This document shows positions 24,559 through 34,062 of a DNA stretch of 64,000 nt, piece by piece (position 1 is the first letter of the stretch; each line of letters opens with the position of its first letter). The DNA is taken from positions 2,914,001-2,978,000 of the forward strand of contig NZ_CP062005.1 of assembly GCF_014840935.1 (NCBI RefSeq), given 5' to 3'. The notes under the pieces were generated by a model. It did not search any database. It worked only from the letters and a program-made list of their open reading frames with translations, and was not told where the DNA came from. Source of the DNA: Halomonas sp. YLGW01 (GTDB lineage: Bacteria; Pseudomonadota; Gammaproteobacteria; Pseudomonadales; Halomonadaceae). Both the position numbers and the translations under genes were made by a program.

Positions 24559-27249
24559 TTGTCGATCCGCAATCTGGATGCCCTGTTCACTCCCTCCTCC
24601 ATCGCCCTGATCGGCGCAAGCAACCGCCCTGGCTCGGTGGGCGCGGTGCTGGCCAAGAACCTCTTCGAGGGCGGCTTCGCCGGCCCGGTGATGACCGTAA
24701 ACCCGCATGAGACCGCGATCCGTTCGACCCTCAACTATCGCTCGGTGGCCGAGCTGCCGATCGCCCCGGAACTCGCCGTGATCTGTACGCCGCCGGACAC
24801 GGTGCCGGGGCTTGTCGAGGAGCTGGGCGCCCGGGGCTGTCGCGCCGCGGTGGTGATCACCGCCGGTTTCGGCGAGGGCAATCATGCCGAGGGCCAGGCG
24901 CTCAAGCAGGCGGTACTGGACGCCGCCAGACCCTACCTGATGCGCATCGTCGGCCCCAACTGTCTGGGCATCATGGCGCCCCATGCCGGCATCAATGCGA
25001 GCTTCGCCCATGTGGCGCCGATACCCGGCCACCTGGCCTTCGTCACCCAGTCCGGTGCGGTGGCCACCTCGATGCTCGACTGGGCGGTCAGCCGCGGCAT
25101 CGGCTTCTCGCACCTGGCCTCGCTGGGCGCGATGAGCGACGTCGATTTCGGCGACATGCTCTATTACCTGGCCCTGGACCCGCGGACTCACGCGATCCTG
25201 CTCTATGTCGAGGCGGTGAGCGAGGCGCGCAAGTTCCTGTCCGCGGCGCGCATGGCCTCCCGCAACAAGCCGGTCGTCGTGATCAAGGCCGGACGCAGCG
25301 ATGACGGTGCCCGGGCCGCGCTATCGCATACCGGCGCCATGGCCGGGGCCGATGCGGTCTATGATGCGGCCTTCCGCCGCGCCGGCATGTTGAGGGTCCA
25401 GACCCTCGACGAGCTGTTTCAGGCCGTCGGCACCCTGGCCTCCGGAGTGCGGGTCAAGGGCGACCGGCTGGCGGTGCTCACCAACGGCGGCGGCATCGGC
25501 GTGCTGGCGGTGGACGAACTCGCCGAGGGCAACGGCCAGCTGGCCACACTTTCCCCCGAGACCCTCGCGCACCTGAACACCCGGCTGCCGGCCACCTGGT
25601 CCCACGGCAACCCGGTGGACATCCTCGGCGATGCCCCCGGCGAGCGCTATGTGGTGGCGCTGGAGGCGCTGATCGAGGCCGATGACGCCGACGCCATCCT
25701 AATCATCAACTGCCCAACCGCCGTGGCCGACAGCTTCGAGGCCGCCCAGGCGGTGATCAATACCCTGGGCACCCGCCGCCTGCCGGTGCTCAGCTGCTGG
25801 CTGGGCGAGGCCGCCGGCACCCGCGCCAGACGGCTCTTCGCCGACCGCCACCTGCCCTTCTACGACACCCCCGAACAGGCGGTGCAGGCCTTCGGCCACC
25901 TGTGGCAATACCGCCGCAACCATGAGCTGCTGATGGAGACGCCCCCGGCGGTGACGGACCTGCCCGACGACGCCCCGGCCACGGCCAATGCGATCATCGA
26001 CACGGTGCTCGCCGAGGGCCGTGAGGTGCTCACCGAACCCGAGGCCAGCGCCCTGCTGGCCGCCTTCGAGCTGCCGGTGGTGCCTGCCCGCCAGGCGCGT
26101 GACGCCGAGGAGGCCGCCACCCTCGCCGCCGAGCTGGGCTTCCCGGCGGTGGTCAAGATCCTGTCGAAGGACATCAGTCACAAGTCCGATGTGGGCGGCG
26201 TGCAAATCGACCTGACCTCCGGTGAGGCCGTGCGCCGCGCCACCGAGGACATGCTGGCCCGAGTACGCGAATCGACCCCCGAGGCGCGTATCGAGGGCGT
26301 CAACGTGCAGCCGATGATCAGCCGTTCCGGCGCCTTCGAGCTGATCCTGGGCGTCGCCGAGGACCCGATCTTCGGCCCGGTGATCCTGTTCGGCCAGGGC
26401 GGCACGGCGGTGGAGGTGATCGGCGACCGGGTGATCGGCCTGCCGCCTCTGAACCCCCTGCTAGCCCGGGAGATGATCGAGCGCACCCGGGTGTCGCGGC
26501 TGCTCAAGGGCTACCGCGACCGCCCCGCCGTCGATATCGAGGCCATCGGGCTGGCCCTGGTCAAGCTCTCGCAGCTGGTCGTCAGCCTGCCAAGAGTGGT
26601 CTCGCTGGACATCAACCCCCTGCTGGCCGATGCCGGCGGAGTGATCGCCCTGGATGCCCGGGTGGTGGTGCGCGCCACCGCCAGGCCGCGTACACCGATG
26701 ACCATCCGCCCCTACCCGAGGGAGCTCGCCCGCGACATCGTCACCCAGGCCGGTCAGCACTACCGGCTGCGGCCGATTCGCCCCGAGGACGAGGATGCCC
26801 TGGTCGAGATGCTCAGGCGCTCCGATCGCCACGACATCCGACTGCGCTTCTTCGCCGCCATCCAGCGCTTCGACCATGCCTTCGCCGCGCGCCTGACCCA
26901 GCTCGACTACGAGCGCGAGATGGCCTTTGTCGCACAACCCCAAGGGGCCGAGAGCATCCTCGGCGCCGTGCATCTGATCGCCGATCCCGACCAGGAGCGG
27001 GCCGAGTTCGCGGTGATGGTGAGAAGCGACATGAAGCAGTCGGGGCTGGGCTACTGCTTGATGCAGGCGATGCTCGACCACGCTCGCCGTATGGGCATCA
27101 GCAGCGTAGAGGGCGAGGTACTGCTGGAGAATGGGGCCATGCGCCGCATGGCCAAGGAGCTCGGCTTCATCGAGCAACGCCGGGAGCAAGGCGGCGACTC
27201 GGTGGCCATCGTGCTGACACTGGAGCCTCTCCAGGTGCCGACCGCCTGA
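24559..27249 (+). CDS. PatZ/YfiQ-like protein acyltransferase with acyl-CoA synthetase domains
   Basis: The 896-residue product has the layout of E. coli PatZ (886). It has a CoA-binding domain (about 1-135; SIALIGASNRPGSVG), succinyl-CoA-ligase-like domains with GPNCLG and TQSGAVATS (about 140-450), an ATP-grasp domain (about 480-700; AVVKILSKDISHKSDVGGV) and a C-terminal GNAT domain (about 730-890; IRLRFF, SGLGYCLMQAMLDHARRMG). PatZ acetylates lysines, notably in acetyl-CoA synthetase. The start is TTG, seven bases after GGAGGAG; no good ATG is near. Confidence 0.9.
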   Translation: MSIRNLDALFTPSSIALIGASNRPGSVGAVLAKNLFEGGFAGPVMTVNPHETAIRSTLNYRSVAELPIAPELAVICTPPDTVPGLVEELGARGCRAAVVITAGFGEGNHAEGQALKQAVLDAARPYLMRIVGPNCLGIMAPHAGINASFAHVAPIPGHLAFVTQSGAVATSMLDWAVSRGIGFSHLASLGAMSDVDFGDMLYYLALDPRTHAILLYVEAVSEARKFLSAARMASRNKPVVVIKAGRSDDGARAALSHTGAMAGADAVYDAAFRRAGMLRVQTLDELFQAVGTLASGVRVKGDRLAVLTNGGGIGVLAVDELAEGNGQLATLSPETLAHLNTRLPATWSHGNPVDILGDAPGERYVVALEALIEADDADAILIINCPTAVADSFEAAQAVINTLGTRRLPVLSCWLGEAAGTRARRLFADRHLPFYDTPEQAVQAFGHLWQYRRNHELLMETPPAVTDLPDDAPATANAIIDTVLAEGREVLTEPEASALLAAFELPVVPARQARDAEEAATLAAELGFPAVVKILSKDISHKSDVGGVQIDLTSGEAVRRATEDMLARVRESTPEARIEGVNVQPMISRSGAFELILGVAEDPIFGPVILFGQGGTAVEVIGDRVIGLPPLNPLLAREMIERTRVSRLLKGYRDRPAVDIEAIGLALVKLSQLVVSLPRVVSLDINPLLADAGGVIALDARVVVRATARPRTPMTIRPYPRELARDIVTQAGQHYRLRPIRPEDEDALVEMLRRSDRHDIRLRFFAAIQRFDHAFAARLTQLDYEREMAFVAQPQGAESILGAVHLIADPDQERAEFAVMVRSDMKQSGLGYCLMQAMLDHARRMGISSVEGEVLLENGAMRRMAKELGFIEQRREQGGDSVAIVLTLEPLQVPTA

Positions 27250-27265
27250 ACGCCGCCGGTGAGCG

Positions 27266-27541
27266 TCAGTCGCCCCCATGGGGGTCGGGGAGGCGCTTGA
27301 GGTGCAGGTGGCGCGCCAGGCGAATCGCCGGGCGCACCAGGAACTGGGCACTGCCGATGATGAACAGCCACACGGCCAGATGCTCCTGGCTGGGATACAG
27401 GAACAGGATGCTGCCGGCCAGGAACCACAACGCGATCAGCACGTCGTTGAAGATGCTCAGCGCCTCATAGCGCCGGCGGATGATCAGCTCTTCATGCCCC
27501 AGGCGCAGGATGAGGGTGTTGTCGGTACCTTGCGATGCCAT
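27266..27541 (-). CDS. YrhK-like membrane protein
   Basis: The 91-residue product has a basic entry (LIIRRRYEALSIFNDVLIAL) and two hydrophobic helices (about residues 33-50 and 57-73), a pattern I associate with the YrhK domain. Function of the family is unknown. It converges on the PatZ-like gene with only 16 bases between stops. Confidence 0.7.
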   Translation of the reverse strand: MASQGTDNTLILRLGHEELIIRRRYEALSIFNDVLIALWFLAGSILFLYPSQEHLAVWLFIIGSAQFLVRPAIRLARHLHLKRLPDPHGGD

Positions 27542-27592
27542 CTGTGCTCCTGTCTCGAGATTCGTGCCCGGCCCCTCATCTCCCCCGGCGCG

Positions 27593-28984
27593 TCAGCGGC
27601 GCACCCGACGGGCGCGGAAGGAGCGGCCCTTGAGCTTGCCGTGGGCGAGCTGGTCGAGGGCCGCCTCGGCATGCTCCCGACGCACCGCGACGAAGGTGCT
27701 GCGATCCAGCACCTTGATCTTGCCCACCGCCTCGCCGGCGAGCCCGCCCTCGCCGGTCAGGGCGCCGAGGATATCGCCGGGGCGCACCTTCTGCTTGCGC
27801 CCGCCATCGATCTGCAGCGTCGCCATCGGCGGCGCGAAGGGCGTTTCATCGAGCCCGCGGCCAGACGGCAGCGGCTCGGGGGCGAAGGTCTCGCCCAGGC
27901 GCTCGCCGAGCTTCTCCAGCCGAAAGGCTTCCTTCGAGCCCACGAGGGTGCAGGCGATGCCGCTCTCCCCGGCCCGGCCGGTGCGACCGATGCGATGCAC
28001 GTGCACCTCGAGCTCGCGGGCGATGCCGTAGTTGAAGACCGCATCCAGGGCGTCGATATCCAGGCCGCGAGCGGCCACGTCGGTGGCGACCAGGATCGAG
28101 GCGCTCCGGTTGGCGAACAGCACCAGGGTACGATCCCGGTCACGCTGCTCCAGATCGCCGTGCAATGCCAGGGCACTGAAGCCGTGCTCGCACAGCGCCT
28201 CGGCGACTTCCCGGGTCTCGCGCTTGGTGTTGCAGAACACCACGCTGGTGCCGGGCCGATGCGTCAGCAGCAGCAGGCGCAGCGCCTCGAAGCGCTCGTC
28301 TTCGTCGGCCACCCGGTAGAAGTGCTGGCGAATGCTCGCGCTGTCGTGGGTCGATTCCACTTCCACGGTGACCGGCTCGCGCATCAGCGACTCGGCGATC
28401 GGGCGAATGGCATCGGTGTAGGTGGCGCTGAACAGCAGGGTCTGACGATCCCTGGGCGCGGCGCCGATGATCGCCTCCAGGGCGTCCTTGAAGCCCATGT
28501 CGAGCATGCGATCGGCCTCGTCGAGCACCAGGGTCGAGAGCGCCTCAAGCGACAGCGTGCCCTTGCGCAGATGCTCCTCGACGCGCCCAGGCGTGCCGAC
28601 GATCAGGTGAGCGCCGTGCTCCAGCGAGCCGCGCTGCGGGCCGAAGGGAGCGCCGCCACACAGGGTCAGCACCTTGACGTTGGGCAAGCCGCGCGCCAGG
28701 CGGCGCAGCTCGCCGGCCACCTGATCGGCCAGTTCCCGGGTCGGACACAGCACCAGCCCCTGGACGTCCAGGCGCGCGATCTCCAGCCGCGACAGCAGGC
28801 CCAGCCCGAAGGCCGCGGTCTTGCCCGAGCCGGTCTTGCCGCGCCCGATCACATCATGGCCGTCGAGGATCGGCGGCAGGCTGCGCGCCTGAATCGGCGT
28901 CATGGCGTGATAGCCCAGCGCGTCGAGATTGGTCAGCAGCGCGTCGGCCAGCGGCAGGCGCGCGAAGGAGGTGGCATCGGACAC
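27593..28984 (-). CDS. dbpA: DEAD-box ATP-dependent RNA helicase DbpA
   Basis: DbpA helps assemble the large ribosomal subunit and is activated by hairpin 92 of 23S rRNA. The 463-residue product has Q motif MTPIQARSLPPIL, Walker A GKTGSGKTAAFG, PTRELADQV, TPGR, DEAD in LVLDEADRMLDMGF, SAT, and HRIGRTGRAG. A C-terminal RNA-binding domain of DbpA type (about residues 385-463) ends in a basic tail. The GTG start at 28984 was chosen for family length (E. coli 457) and an AAGGA upstream. RhlE/SrmB-like helicases lack this C-terminal domain. Confidence 0.9.
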   Translation of the reverse strand: MSDATSFARLPLADALLTNLDALGYHAMTPIQARSLPPILDGHDVIGRGKTGSGKTAAFGLGLLSRLEIARLDVQGLVLCPTRELADQVAGELRRLARGLPNVKVLTLCGGAPFGPQRGSLEHGAHLIVGTPGRVEEHLRKGTLSLEALSTLVLDEADRMLDMGFKDALEAIIGAAPRDRQTLLFSATYTDAIRPIAESLMREPVTVEVESTHDSASIRQHFYRVADEDERFEALRLLLLTHRPGTSVVFCNTKRETREVAEALCEHGFSALALHGDLEQRDRDRTLVLFANRSASILVATDVAARGLDIDALDAVFNYGIARELEVHVHRIGRTGRAGESGIACTLVGSKEAFRLEKLGERLGETFAPEPLPSGRGLDETPFAPPMATLQIDGGRKQKVRPGDILGALTGEGGLAGEAVGKIKVLDRSTFVAVRREHAEAALDQLAHGKLKGRSFRARRVRR

Positions 28985-29151
28985 GGGGGACGATCCTTGG
29001 CAGCGGGAGAAACGAGGCCGGCAAGGATACCAGACCCTTGCCGTGATCGTCTGGAAACCGCGCGGCATCTTGCGGCCACAAATACCCCTGTTACCACTTT
29101 CGGTTGTTCAGTAAGATTTCTCCTTCGATCACGACGCAACAGGATGACACG

Positions 29152-29868
29152 ATGGGCAGGGCCTTCCAGAACCGCAAGGAATCCATGGCCAAGACGGCCG
29201 CCGCGAAAACCAAGGTCTACAGCAAGTACGGCCGCGAGCTGTACGTGGTCGCCAAGCAGGGGGGGACCGACCCCAGCAGCAACCTGACGCTGCGCGGCCT
29301 GATCGAGCGCGCCAAGAAGGATCAGGTGCCCTCGCACGTGATCGACAAGGCGCTGGACAAGGCCGCCGGCGCCGGCGGCGAGGACTTCTCGCCGGCCCGC
29401 TACGAGGGCTTCGGGCCGGCCAGCTGCATGATCATCGTCGAGTGCCTGACCGATAACCCCAACCGCACCTTCGGCGACGTGCGCAACGCCTTCAACAAGG
29501 GCAAGGGCAAGATCGGCACGCCGGGCAGCGTCAGCCACATGTTCGATCACTGCGCGATCCTGCGCTTCGCCGGCGAGGACGAGGAAGGGGTGCTGGAGTC
29601 GCTGATGGAGGCCGATGTCGATGTCACCGACATCGAGAACGAAGACGGCCAGATCACCGTCTTCGCCCCGCACACCGAGTACGCCAAGGCCAAGCAGGCG
29701 CTGATCGACGCCTTCGGCGAGCTGGACTTCGAGGTCGACGAGATCCAGTTCCTGCCCCAGACCCATACGCCGGTCGAAGGCGACGACGTGGCCTCCTTCG
29801 AGAAGCTCCTCGACATGCTCAACGAACTGGACGACGTACAGAACGTCTACCATAACGCCGAGCTCTGA
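29152..29868 (+). CDS. YebC/YeeN-family regulatory protein
   Basis: The 238-residue product starts [20 protein letters not shown], the YeeN form of the YebC/TACO1 family; its [18 protein letters not shown] differs from the YebC form. Family members bind DNA as regulators, and YebC-type proteins also help ribosomes through polyproline stretches. Three domains are expected with no cofactor. AGGA precedes the ATG. A strong terminator follows. Confidence 0.9.
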   Translation: MGRAFQNRKESMAKTAAAKTKVYSKYGRELYVVAKQGGTDPSSNLTLRGLIERAKKDQVPSHVIDKALDKAAGAGGEDFSPARYEGFGPASCMIIVECLTDNPNRTFGDVRNAFNKGKGKIGTPGSVSHMFDHCAILRFAGEDEEGVLESLMEADVDVTDIENEDGQITVFAPHTEYAKAKQALIDAFGELDFEVDEIQFLPQTHTPVEGDDVASFEKLLDMLNELDDVQNVYHNAEL

Positions 29869-29874
29869 GCCGAC

Positions 29875-29906
29875 GAGCGCCGGGCCGAGGCCCGGCGCTC
29901 GCTTTT
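29875..29906 (+). terminator. Rho-independent terminator after the yeeN-type gene
   Basis: GAGCGCCGGG and CCCGGCGCTC pair around a six-base loop, followed by GCTTTT. It directly abuts the stop of the convergent LuxQ-like gene. Confidence 0.85.
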
Positions 29907-29907
29907 C

Positions 29908-31683
29908 TCACTCGCCCCTCTCCCGCCCTTCTCCACCTTCCCTTCCCGGTGCTGGCCTCGTGGGTTGGTCGATCTCGCGGAACAGGATCACATGGCGCTG
30001 CCGACCATCACGCCTGAGGGCATGGACGGTGACCGCCACCCGCTCCAGCCCGCCATCACGCCGCTCGAACTCGCAGGCCTGCTCCCAGTGTTCTTCTCGG
30101 GTCAGGCTCTCGAGCAGGCCCGGATGTGCCATCAGGAACAGTCGCATGGCCGAGCTCGCCTGCTCGTGAGGGAAGCCGCTCATCTCGACGAAGGCGCGAT
30201 TGGCGATCAGCACCCGCTGCTGCTCGTCGAGCACGATGGCCGCATCAGGGGTCGCCGCGAGCACTTCCCTGGCCAGCTCCAGCTCTTCCTCCGCCTGCTC
30301 CATGTCGGTGACATCGGTGGCGATACCACCGATCAGGTAGGGCACGCCGTCATCGTCGATGATCGGGAACTTGCTGAACAGGAAGCGCCGCTTTCCCGAG
30401 AGGGTGTCGAGCGCCAGCTTGTACCTGACCGGCTTACCGGTGCGTAGCACCTCACGGTCCATCGCCAGCGCCTTCTCCATGACGTCCTGATCGAGCACGT
30501 CCCACATGGGGCGCCCATCCAGCTGCTCCGCTGTCGTGTTCAGGACCTCGGCATAACGCCGATTGACCAAACGGTAGCTGTGATCCAGATCCTTGAGAAA
30601 GATCAGGTCCGGCGAGTGGTCGATGATGCCGGCCAGGTACTTGTCCCGCTCGTGAATGCGATGCAGCACCTGCTCGAAGGCCCGCCCGACCCGGGTGAAC
30701 TCCTCGAACTGGCTGCCCTGAAAGGGCCTGGGCATGCCGCCATCCGGCGCCTGCTCCGCATAGCGGGTCAGGTTCCCCAGTGCACTGGCGGTGATGCGAT
30801 TGATCACCAGCATCAACAGTGCGGCGACCATCGCCACCATCAGGGTGGCAAACCCCAGGTTGGCGATATAGGTATCGCGCAGGGCAAAGTGGCTGTCGCT
30901 GGGCAGCGCCGTATAGACCCGATAGGGCGCGCTGTCTCCCACCTTGAGGACATGCGAGCGCAGCACCCCCTGGGGCCCGACGCGCACCGGCGCCTCCGAG
31001 GCCTTCAACGCCTCGAGGCCTTCCCAGGGATGGGCGCCGCTTTGCAGCGAATCGAGGACGCTACCTTCGTGGCTCAGCGCGATCGCCCGCGCCCCGAACA
31101 GTGACTGCAACTCGTTCAGGATCCAGAAGTTGTCGTTGAGCAGCACGAAGGTGTGCAGCCGGCCGACCACTTCGCCGAGACCGGGCTCGACCACCGGCAG
31201 CGTCAGGCGCAGCAGGCTGTAGCGCTTGCCCCGCACCTCGGTATCGACCGTGACCCAGTCGCCCAGCCGCGACCGCGAGCCGCTGAGGGCTTCGAGGGGC
31301 AGCTCCAGGTTCAGCAGGCTGACATTGGGCGCCACATGAAACCGGCCATCGTGTTCGATCACCATGGCATCGATGTACTGGGAATAGCTGTCCCGCATCA
31401 CCCCCTGCATGGCGTCATCGAGCCGGGCGCCGTCCCCGCGGCTAAGGGCCCGTTGCACGGGCAGGGACTGGCTGATTTCCTCGCTGTACTGACGAATATT
31501 GCGAAAGTGGCTGTCGACGATGCTGTCGAGCATGCGCTGGTCGCGCTCATGGGCCAGCTCGATTTCCTGCTGCAGCGCCTTTTCCGCCCCCAGGTAGGCG
31601 GTGGTGAGCAGGGTCAGCGACACCCCCGCCAGCATCACCAGCACCAGCAACAGAAGGAGCCGCGAGAAGCGCCAGGTCGTCAT
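29908..31683 (-). CDS. LuxQ-like AI-2 co-receptor lacking the kinase: LuxQ periplasmic domain plus two PAS domains
   Basis: The 591-residue inner-membrane protein has a first helix (about 8-30), a periplasmic region (about 35-275) and a second helix (about 278-298). A HAMP-like linker and two PAS domains follow (about 355-460, opening GIIDHSPDLIFLKDLDHSYR, and about 470-570). The periplasmic part parallels Vibrio LuxQ: IVDSHFRNIR against IFDSHFAAIQ, and VEPGLGEVVG followed by VLLNDNFWILNEL against the LuxQ stretch around VVLDNNFALMEKL. Vibrio LuxQ continues into histidine kinase and receiver domains; here the protein stops after the second PAS, and no kinase frame lies downstream before the neighbour's terminator. 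Its start overlaps the luxP-like stop (ATGA), so the two are co-translated. How it signals is unknown. Confidence 0.8.
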   Translation of the reverse strand: MTTWRFSRLLLLLVLVMLAGVSLTLLTTAYLGAEKALQQEIELAHERDQRMLDSIVDSHFRNIRQYSEEISQSLPVQRALSRGDGARLDDAMQGVMRDSYSQYIDAMVIEHDGRFHVAPNVSLLNLELPLEALSGSRSRLGDWVTVDTEVRGKRYSLLRLTLPVVEPGLGEVVGRLHTFVLLNDNFWILNELQSLFGARAIALSHEGSVLDSLQSGAHPWEGLEALKASEAPVRVGPQGVLRSHVLKVGDSAPYRVYTALPSDSHFALRDTYIANLGFATLMVAMVAALLMLVINRITASALGNLTRYAEQAPDGGMPRPFQGSQFEEFTRVGRAFEQVLHRIHERDKYLAGIIDHSPDLIFLKDLDHSYRLVNRRYAEVLNTTAEQLDGRPMWDVLDQDVMEKALAMDREVLRTGKPVRYKLALDTLSGKRRFLFSKFPIIDDDGVPYLIGGIATDVTDMEQAEEELELAREVLAATPDAAIVLDEQQRVLIANRAFVEMSGFPHEQASSAMRLFLMAHPGLLESLTREEHWEQACEFERRDGGLERVAVTVHALRRDGRQRHVILFREIDQPTRPAPGREGGEGRERGE

Positions 31684-32861
31684 TCGGTGTCTCCTGGAGC
31701 GGCATCGCCACCGGGGTCGCTAAGCCGGAACGCTCGATGCTGGAGGCGTGCCAAGGCATCGGGCGAGACCCGATCATCGACCAGCACGATCTGGCCGGCG
31801 AAGATCTGCGGCACACGATTGGCTTTCTGCATCAGATCCAGCTTGATCGCCTCGGCCATGGCGATGCCGTTGTCGTCGTTCATGCGCATGACGGTCAGGT
31901 CGAGCTCTCCCTGTCGATACGCCGCCAGTTCGGCCTTGCCGCCGCCCCAGCCATTGATGAGCACATCCAGGCGCCCCGCCTCGCGCAGCGCGCGCAGGGC
32001 CCCTAGGGCGATATCGGTGGAACTGGCGAAGATCATCTCGAGATCGGGGTGATCCGCGAGGGTGTGGCGCGTGGCCCGGTAGGCCTTGAGGGCATCGCCA
32101 TCGGTGAAGAAGGCGCCGACCTGCTCGATCCCCGGATACTGGGCGGCGGCCGCTTCGAAGGTACCGCCACGCATCTCGCTGACGTAGCCCCGCGCGAAGT
32201 AGAGCATCAGATACTTGCCATGATAGTCGATCATTTCGAACATGCGTTCGGCGAGCAGTCGAGTCCCCTGGACGTGATCGAAGCCGACATACAGGAAGGG
32301 CGGCGCGTTCTGCCAGTGCTTGAGCGGGGTGGTGATGTTCTGCAGGATCAGGCGCGTTCGATGCTGCGCCAGGATACGCTCGATCATCCGGCCATGAGGC
32401 GCCACGTCCAGGGTGAAGGCCAGGTAGTCCGGCGCCCAGGCCAGGGCCTCGGCGAGCTGCTGCCCCTGCAGGCCGACCTCCACGCCGGGACGCGAGAAGA
32501 ACGTCTTGAGCTCGAAGGGAATCTCGAGCTGTTCCAGGCGACGCGCCAGGGCCAGGCCGCTGCGCCGCCAGTAGCCCGAGGCCTGATGCCCGGGGTAGAC
32601 CGTGGCGATGCGCACCGCTCGCTCGGGCGGATTCGGGATCGGCACCGGCGCGGCCTGCACCCGCTCGGCGAGCTGCGCCATCAGCTCACGCTGCCCGGGG
32701 TGATGGCGCAGGTAGTCATCGACCTGCAGGTAGTAGGAGGAGGCCTCGCCATGAGCGGGGCCATCGTGGGACGCTTCATGAGCCTCGACCATGAAAGGCT
32801 GCAGCCCCGTCAGCACCAGCAGGGCCGGCACTCTCCCCCGCCAGCGGCGCTTCCTCGCCAT
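31680..32861 (-). CDS. luxP: LuxP-like periplasmic autoinducer-2 binding protein
   Basis: The 393-residue product has a signal peptide (MARKRRWRGR, hydrophobic stretch, cleavage near VEA-HEA) and a two-lobed sugar-binding fold. Long stretches match Vibrio harveyi LuxP as I remember it: ILQNITTP, PFLYVGFDH, LINGWGGGKAEL, TVMRMNDDNGIAMAEAIK. All residues known to contact borated AI-2 seem kept: Gln, Ser and Trp in GHQASGYW, Asn in LQNIT, Arg in VSEMRGGTF, Ser in ASSTDIALG, Trp in NGWGGG, Arg in VMRMN. AAGGAGG stands at ideal spacing before the ATG. It leads the operon with the LuxQ-like gene. Confidence 0.88.
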   Translation of the reverse strand: MARKRRWRGRVPALLVLTGLQPFMVEAHEASHDGPAHGEASSYYLQVDDYLRHHPGQRELMAQLAERVQAAPVPIPNPPERAVRIATVYPGHQASGYWRRSGLALARRLEQLEIPFELKTFFSRPGVEVGLQGQQLAEALAWAPDYLAFTLDVAPHGRMIERILAQHRTRLILQNITTPLKHWQNAPPFLYVGFDHVQGTRLLAERMFEMIDYHGKYLMLYFARGYVSEMRGGTFEAAAAQYPGIEQVGAFFTDGDALKAYRATRHTLADHPDLEMIFASSTDIALGALRALREAGRLDVLINGWGGGKAELAAYRQGELDLTVMRMNDDNGIAMAEAIKLDLMQKANRVPQIFAGQIVLVDDRVSPDALARLQHRAFRLSDPGGDAAPGDTE

Positions 32862-32931
32862 GTCATGCCTCCTTGAGCCCTGACGCCCATCTGTCTCGCC
32901 GCCGACAACTCGACTACTAATATGAACAATT

Positions 32932-32959
32932 AGCATAAAAACCCACAAGATAGCGTCAA
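32932..32959 (-). promoter_or_regulatory. Putative sigma-70 promoter of the luxP-like operon
   Basis: On the minus strand TTGACG (32959-32954) and TATGCT (32937-32932) are separated by 16 bases in an AT-rich patch, about 70 bases upstream of the luxP-like start. The match is fair and unproven. Confidence 0.5.
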
Positions 32960-33206
32960 GATGCCGGGCAATTGCGTAAAGAAGCATATTACACGATGAC
33001 CGACGGCGACGGCAGAGGGCAGCACTCCCCACCCATCGCCCCGGAAGCGGAAAAGAGCCGAAATGGCGGCACATGAGCGGCCTTACTCGACGACTCCCGC
33101 CCGGACGGCTCCGCTATCATGGCCGCCCCGAGGGGCCGACACCGCATGCCGCGCCCCGGCGCCTCCTTCGAGGCACACCGTTTCATCCATCACGCAGGGA
33201 ACTATC

Positions 33207-33836
33207 GTGAGCCAACTTGCCCGAGCCGGCCTCCTGGGGGCCACACTGGTCGCCACCACCGTCACCGCCATCACCGCCCAGGCCGACGTACTGGGCCTGA
33301 CCGCCCGCGTCAACGCCTCACAGCAGAGCTGGGAGGACAACCACCAGGGCAGTTCCAGCGGTTTCCAGGGCGACCTGGCCCTGCGTCTGGAGCATCCGGT
33401 GCCGCTGATTCCCAACATCGCCGTGGGCGCCGAGCGCAAGAACCAGGACTTCCCGGGAGACGGCGAGAGCGTCAATGCCGAGCTCTACTACGAGCTCGTC
33501 GACTTGCTCGACGTTCAGTTCGATGCCGGCCTCGGCGCCGAGCGCTGGACACTCGATAACGACGGCATCGACGAGTCCGATAACGTCTACGCCATCGGTC
33601 GCGCCAGCATCGGCCTGCCGATCAGCTCGCTGGGCATCGAGGCGGAACTCAAGCGGGGCCTGGATAACGACAGCGTCGAGCACGACCGTCGCCGCGCCGG
33701 CCTGACATACGATCTGGTCGACCTGATCGCGGTATCCGCGACCGTGGCCATCGGCTACCAGAGCGAAGAAATGGAGCTCAATGGCACCGACTGGGAAAGC
33801 GACGGCGCCTACCTGGGGCTCGAAATCGACCTCTGA
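33207..33836 (+). CDS. YfaZ-like outer-membrane protein
   Basis: The 209-residue product has a signal peptide (VSQLARAGLLGATLVATTV, cleavage near AQA-D) and a mature part of repeated amphipathic strands. These are rich in Asp, Glu and Gly and end in LGLEIDL. The pattern resembles the YfaZ family, whose function is not settled. The start is GTG at 33207, eight bases after AGGG; the open frame upstream lacks a signal peptide. It is followed by a strong terminator. Confidence 0.75.
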   Translation: MSQLARAGLLGATLVATTVTAITAQADVLGLTARVNASQQSWEDNHQGSSSGFQGDLALRLEHPVPLIPNIAVGAERKNQDFPGDGESVNAELYYELVDLLDVQFDAGLGAERWTLDNDGIDESDNVYAIGRASIGLPISSLGIEAELKRGLDNDSVEHDRRRAGLTYDLVDLIAVSATVAIGYQSEEMELNGTDWESDGAYLGLEIDL

Positions 33837-33875
33837 GCCCGCCCCGAGCCGCCGTGCTCGAGCCAGGCATGACGA

Positions 33876-33907
33876 GGGCCCGCGCGGCAGCGCCGCGCGG
33901 GCCCTTT
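33876..33907 (+). terminator. Rho-independent terminator after the YfaZ-like gene
   Basis: GGGCCCGCGCGGC pairs perfectly with GCCGCGCGGGCCC around AGC, followed by TTT. It is 40 bases past the stop. Confidence 0.85.
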
Positions 33908-34062
33908 GCGCCTTGATGCCCAGTGCCAGCCGCATGGTCTCGGAGCGTGACTGCGGAGGCGTTGACGGCGTCGACGCCGCAGGCTGTTAGGCTGAGGACA
34001 TGACACCCTTCCTGGCGGCGTGGCCTGGCGGCCTCGCGCCTGTGGTCAAGGAGCTGCGCCCC

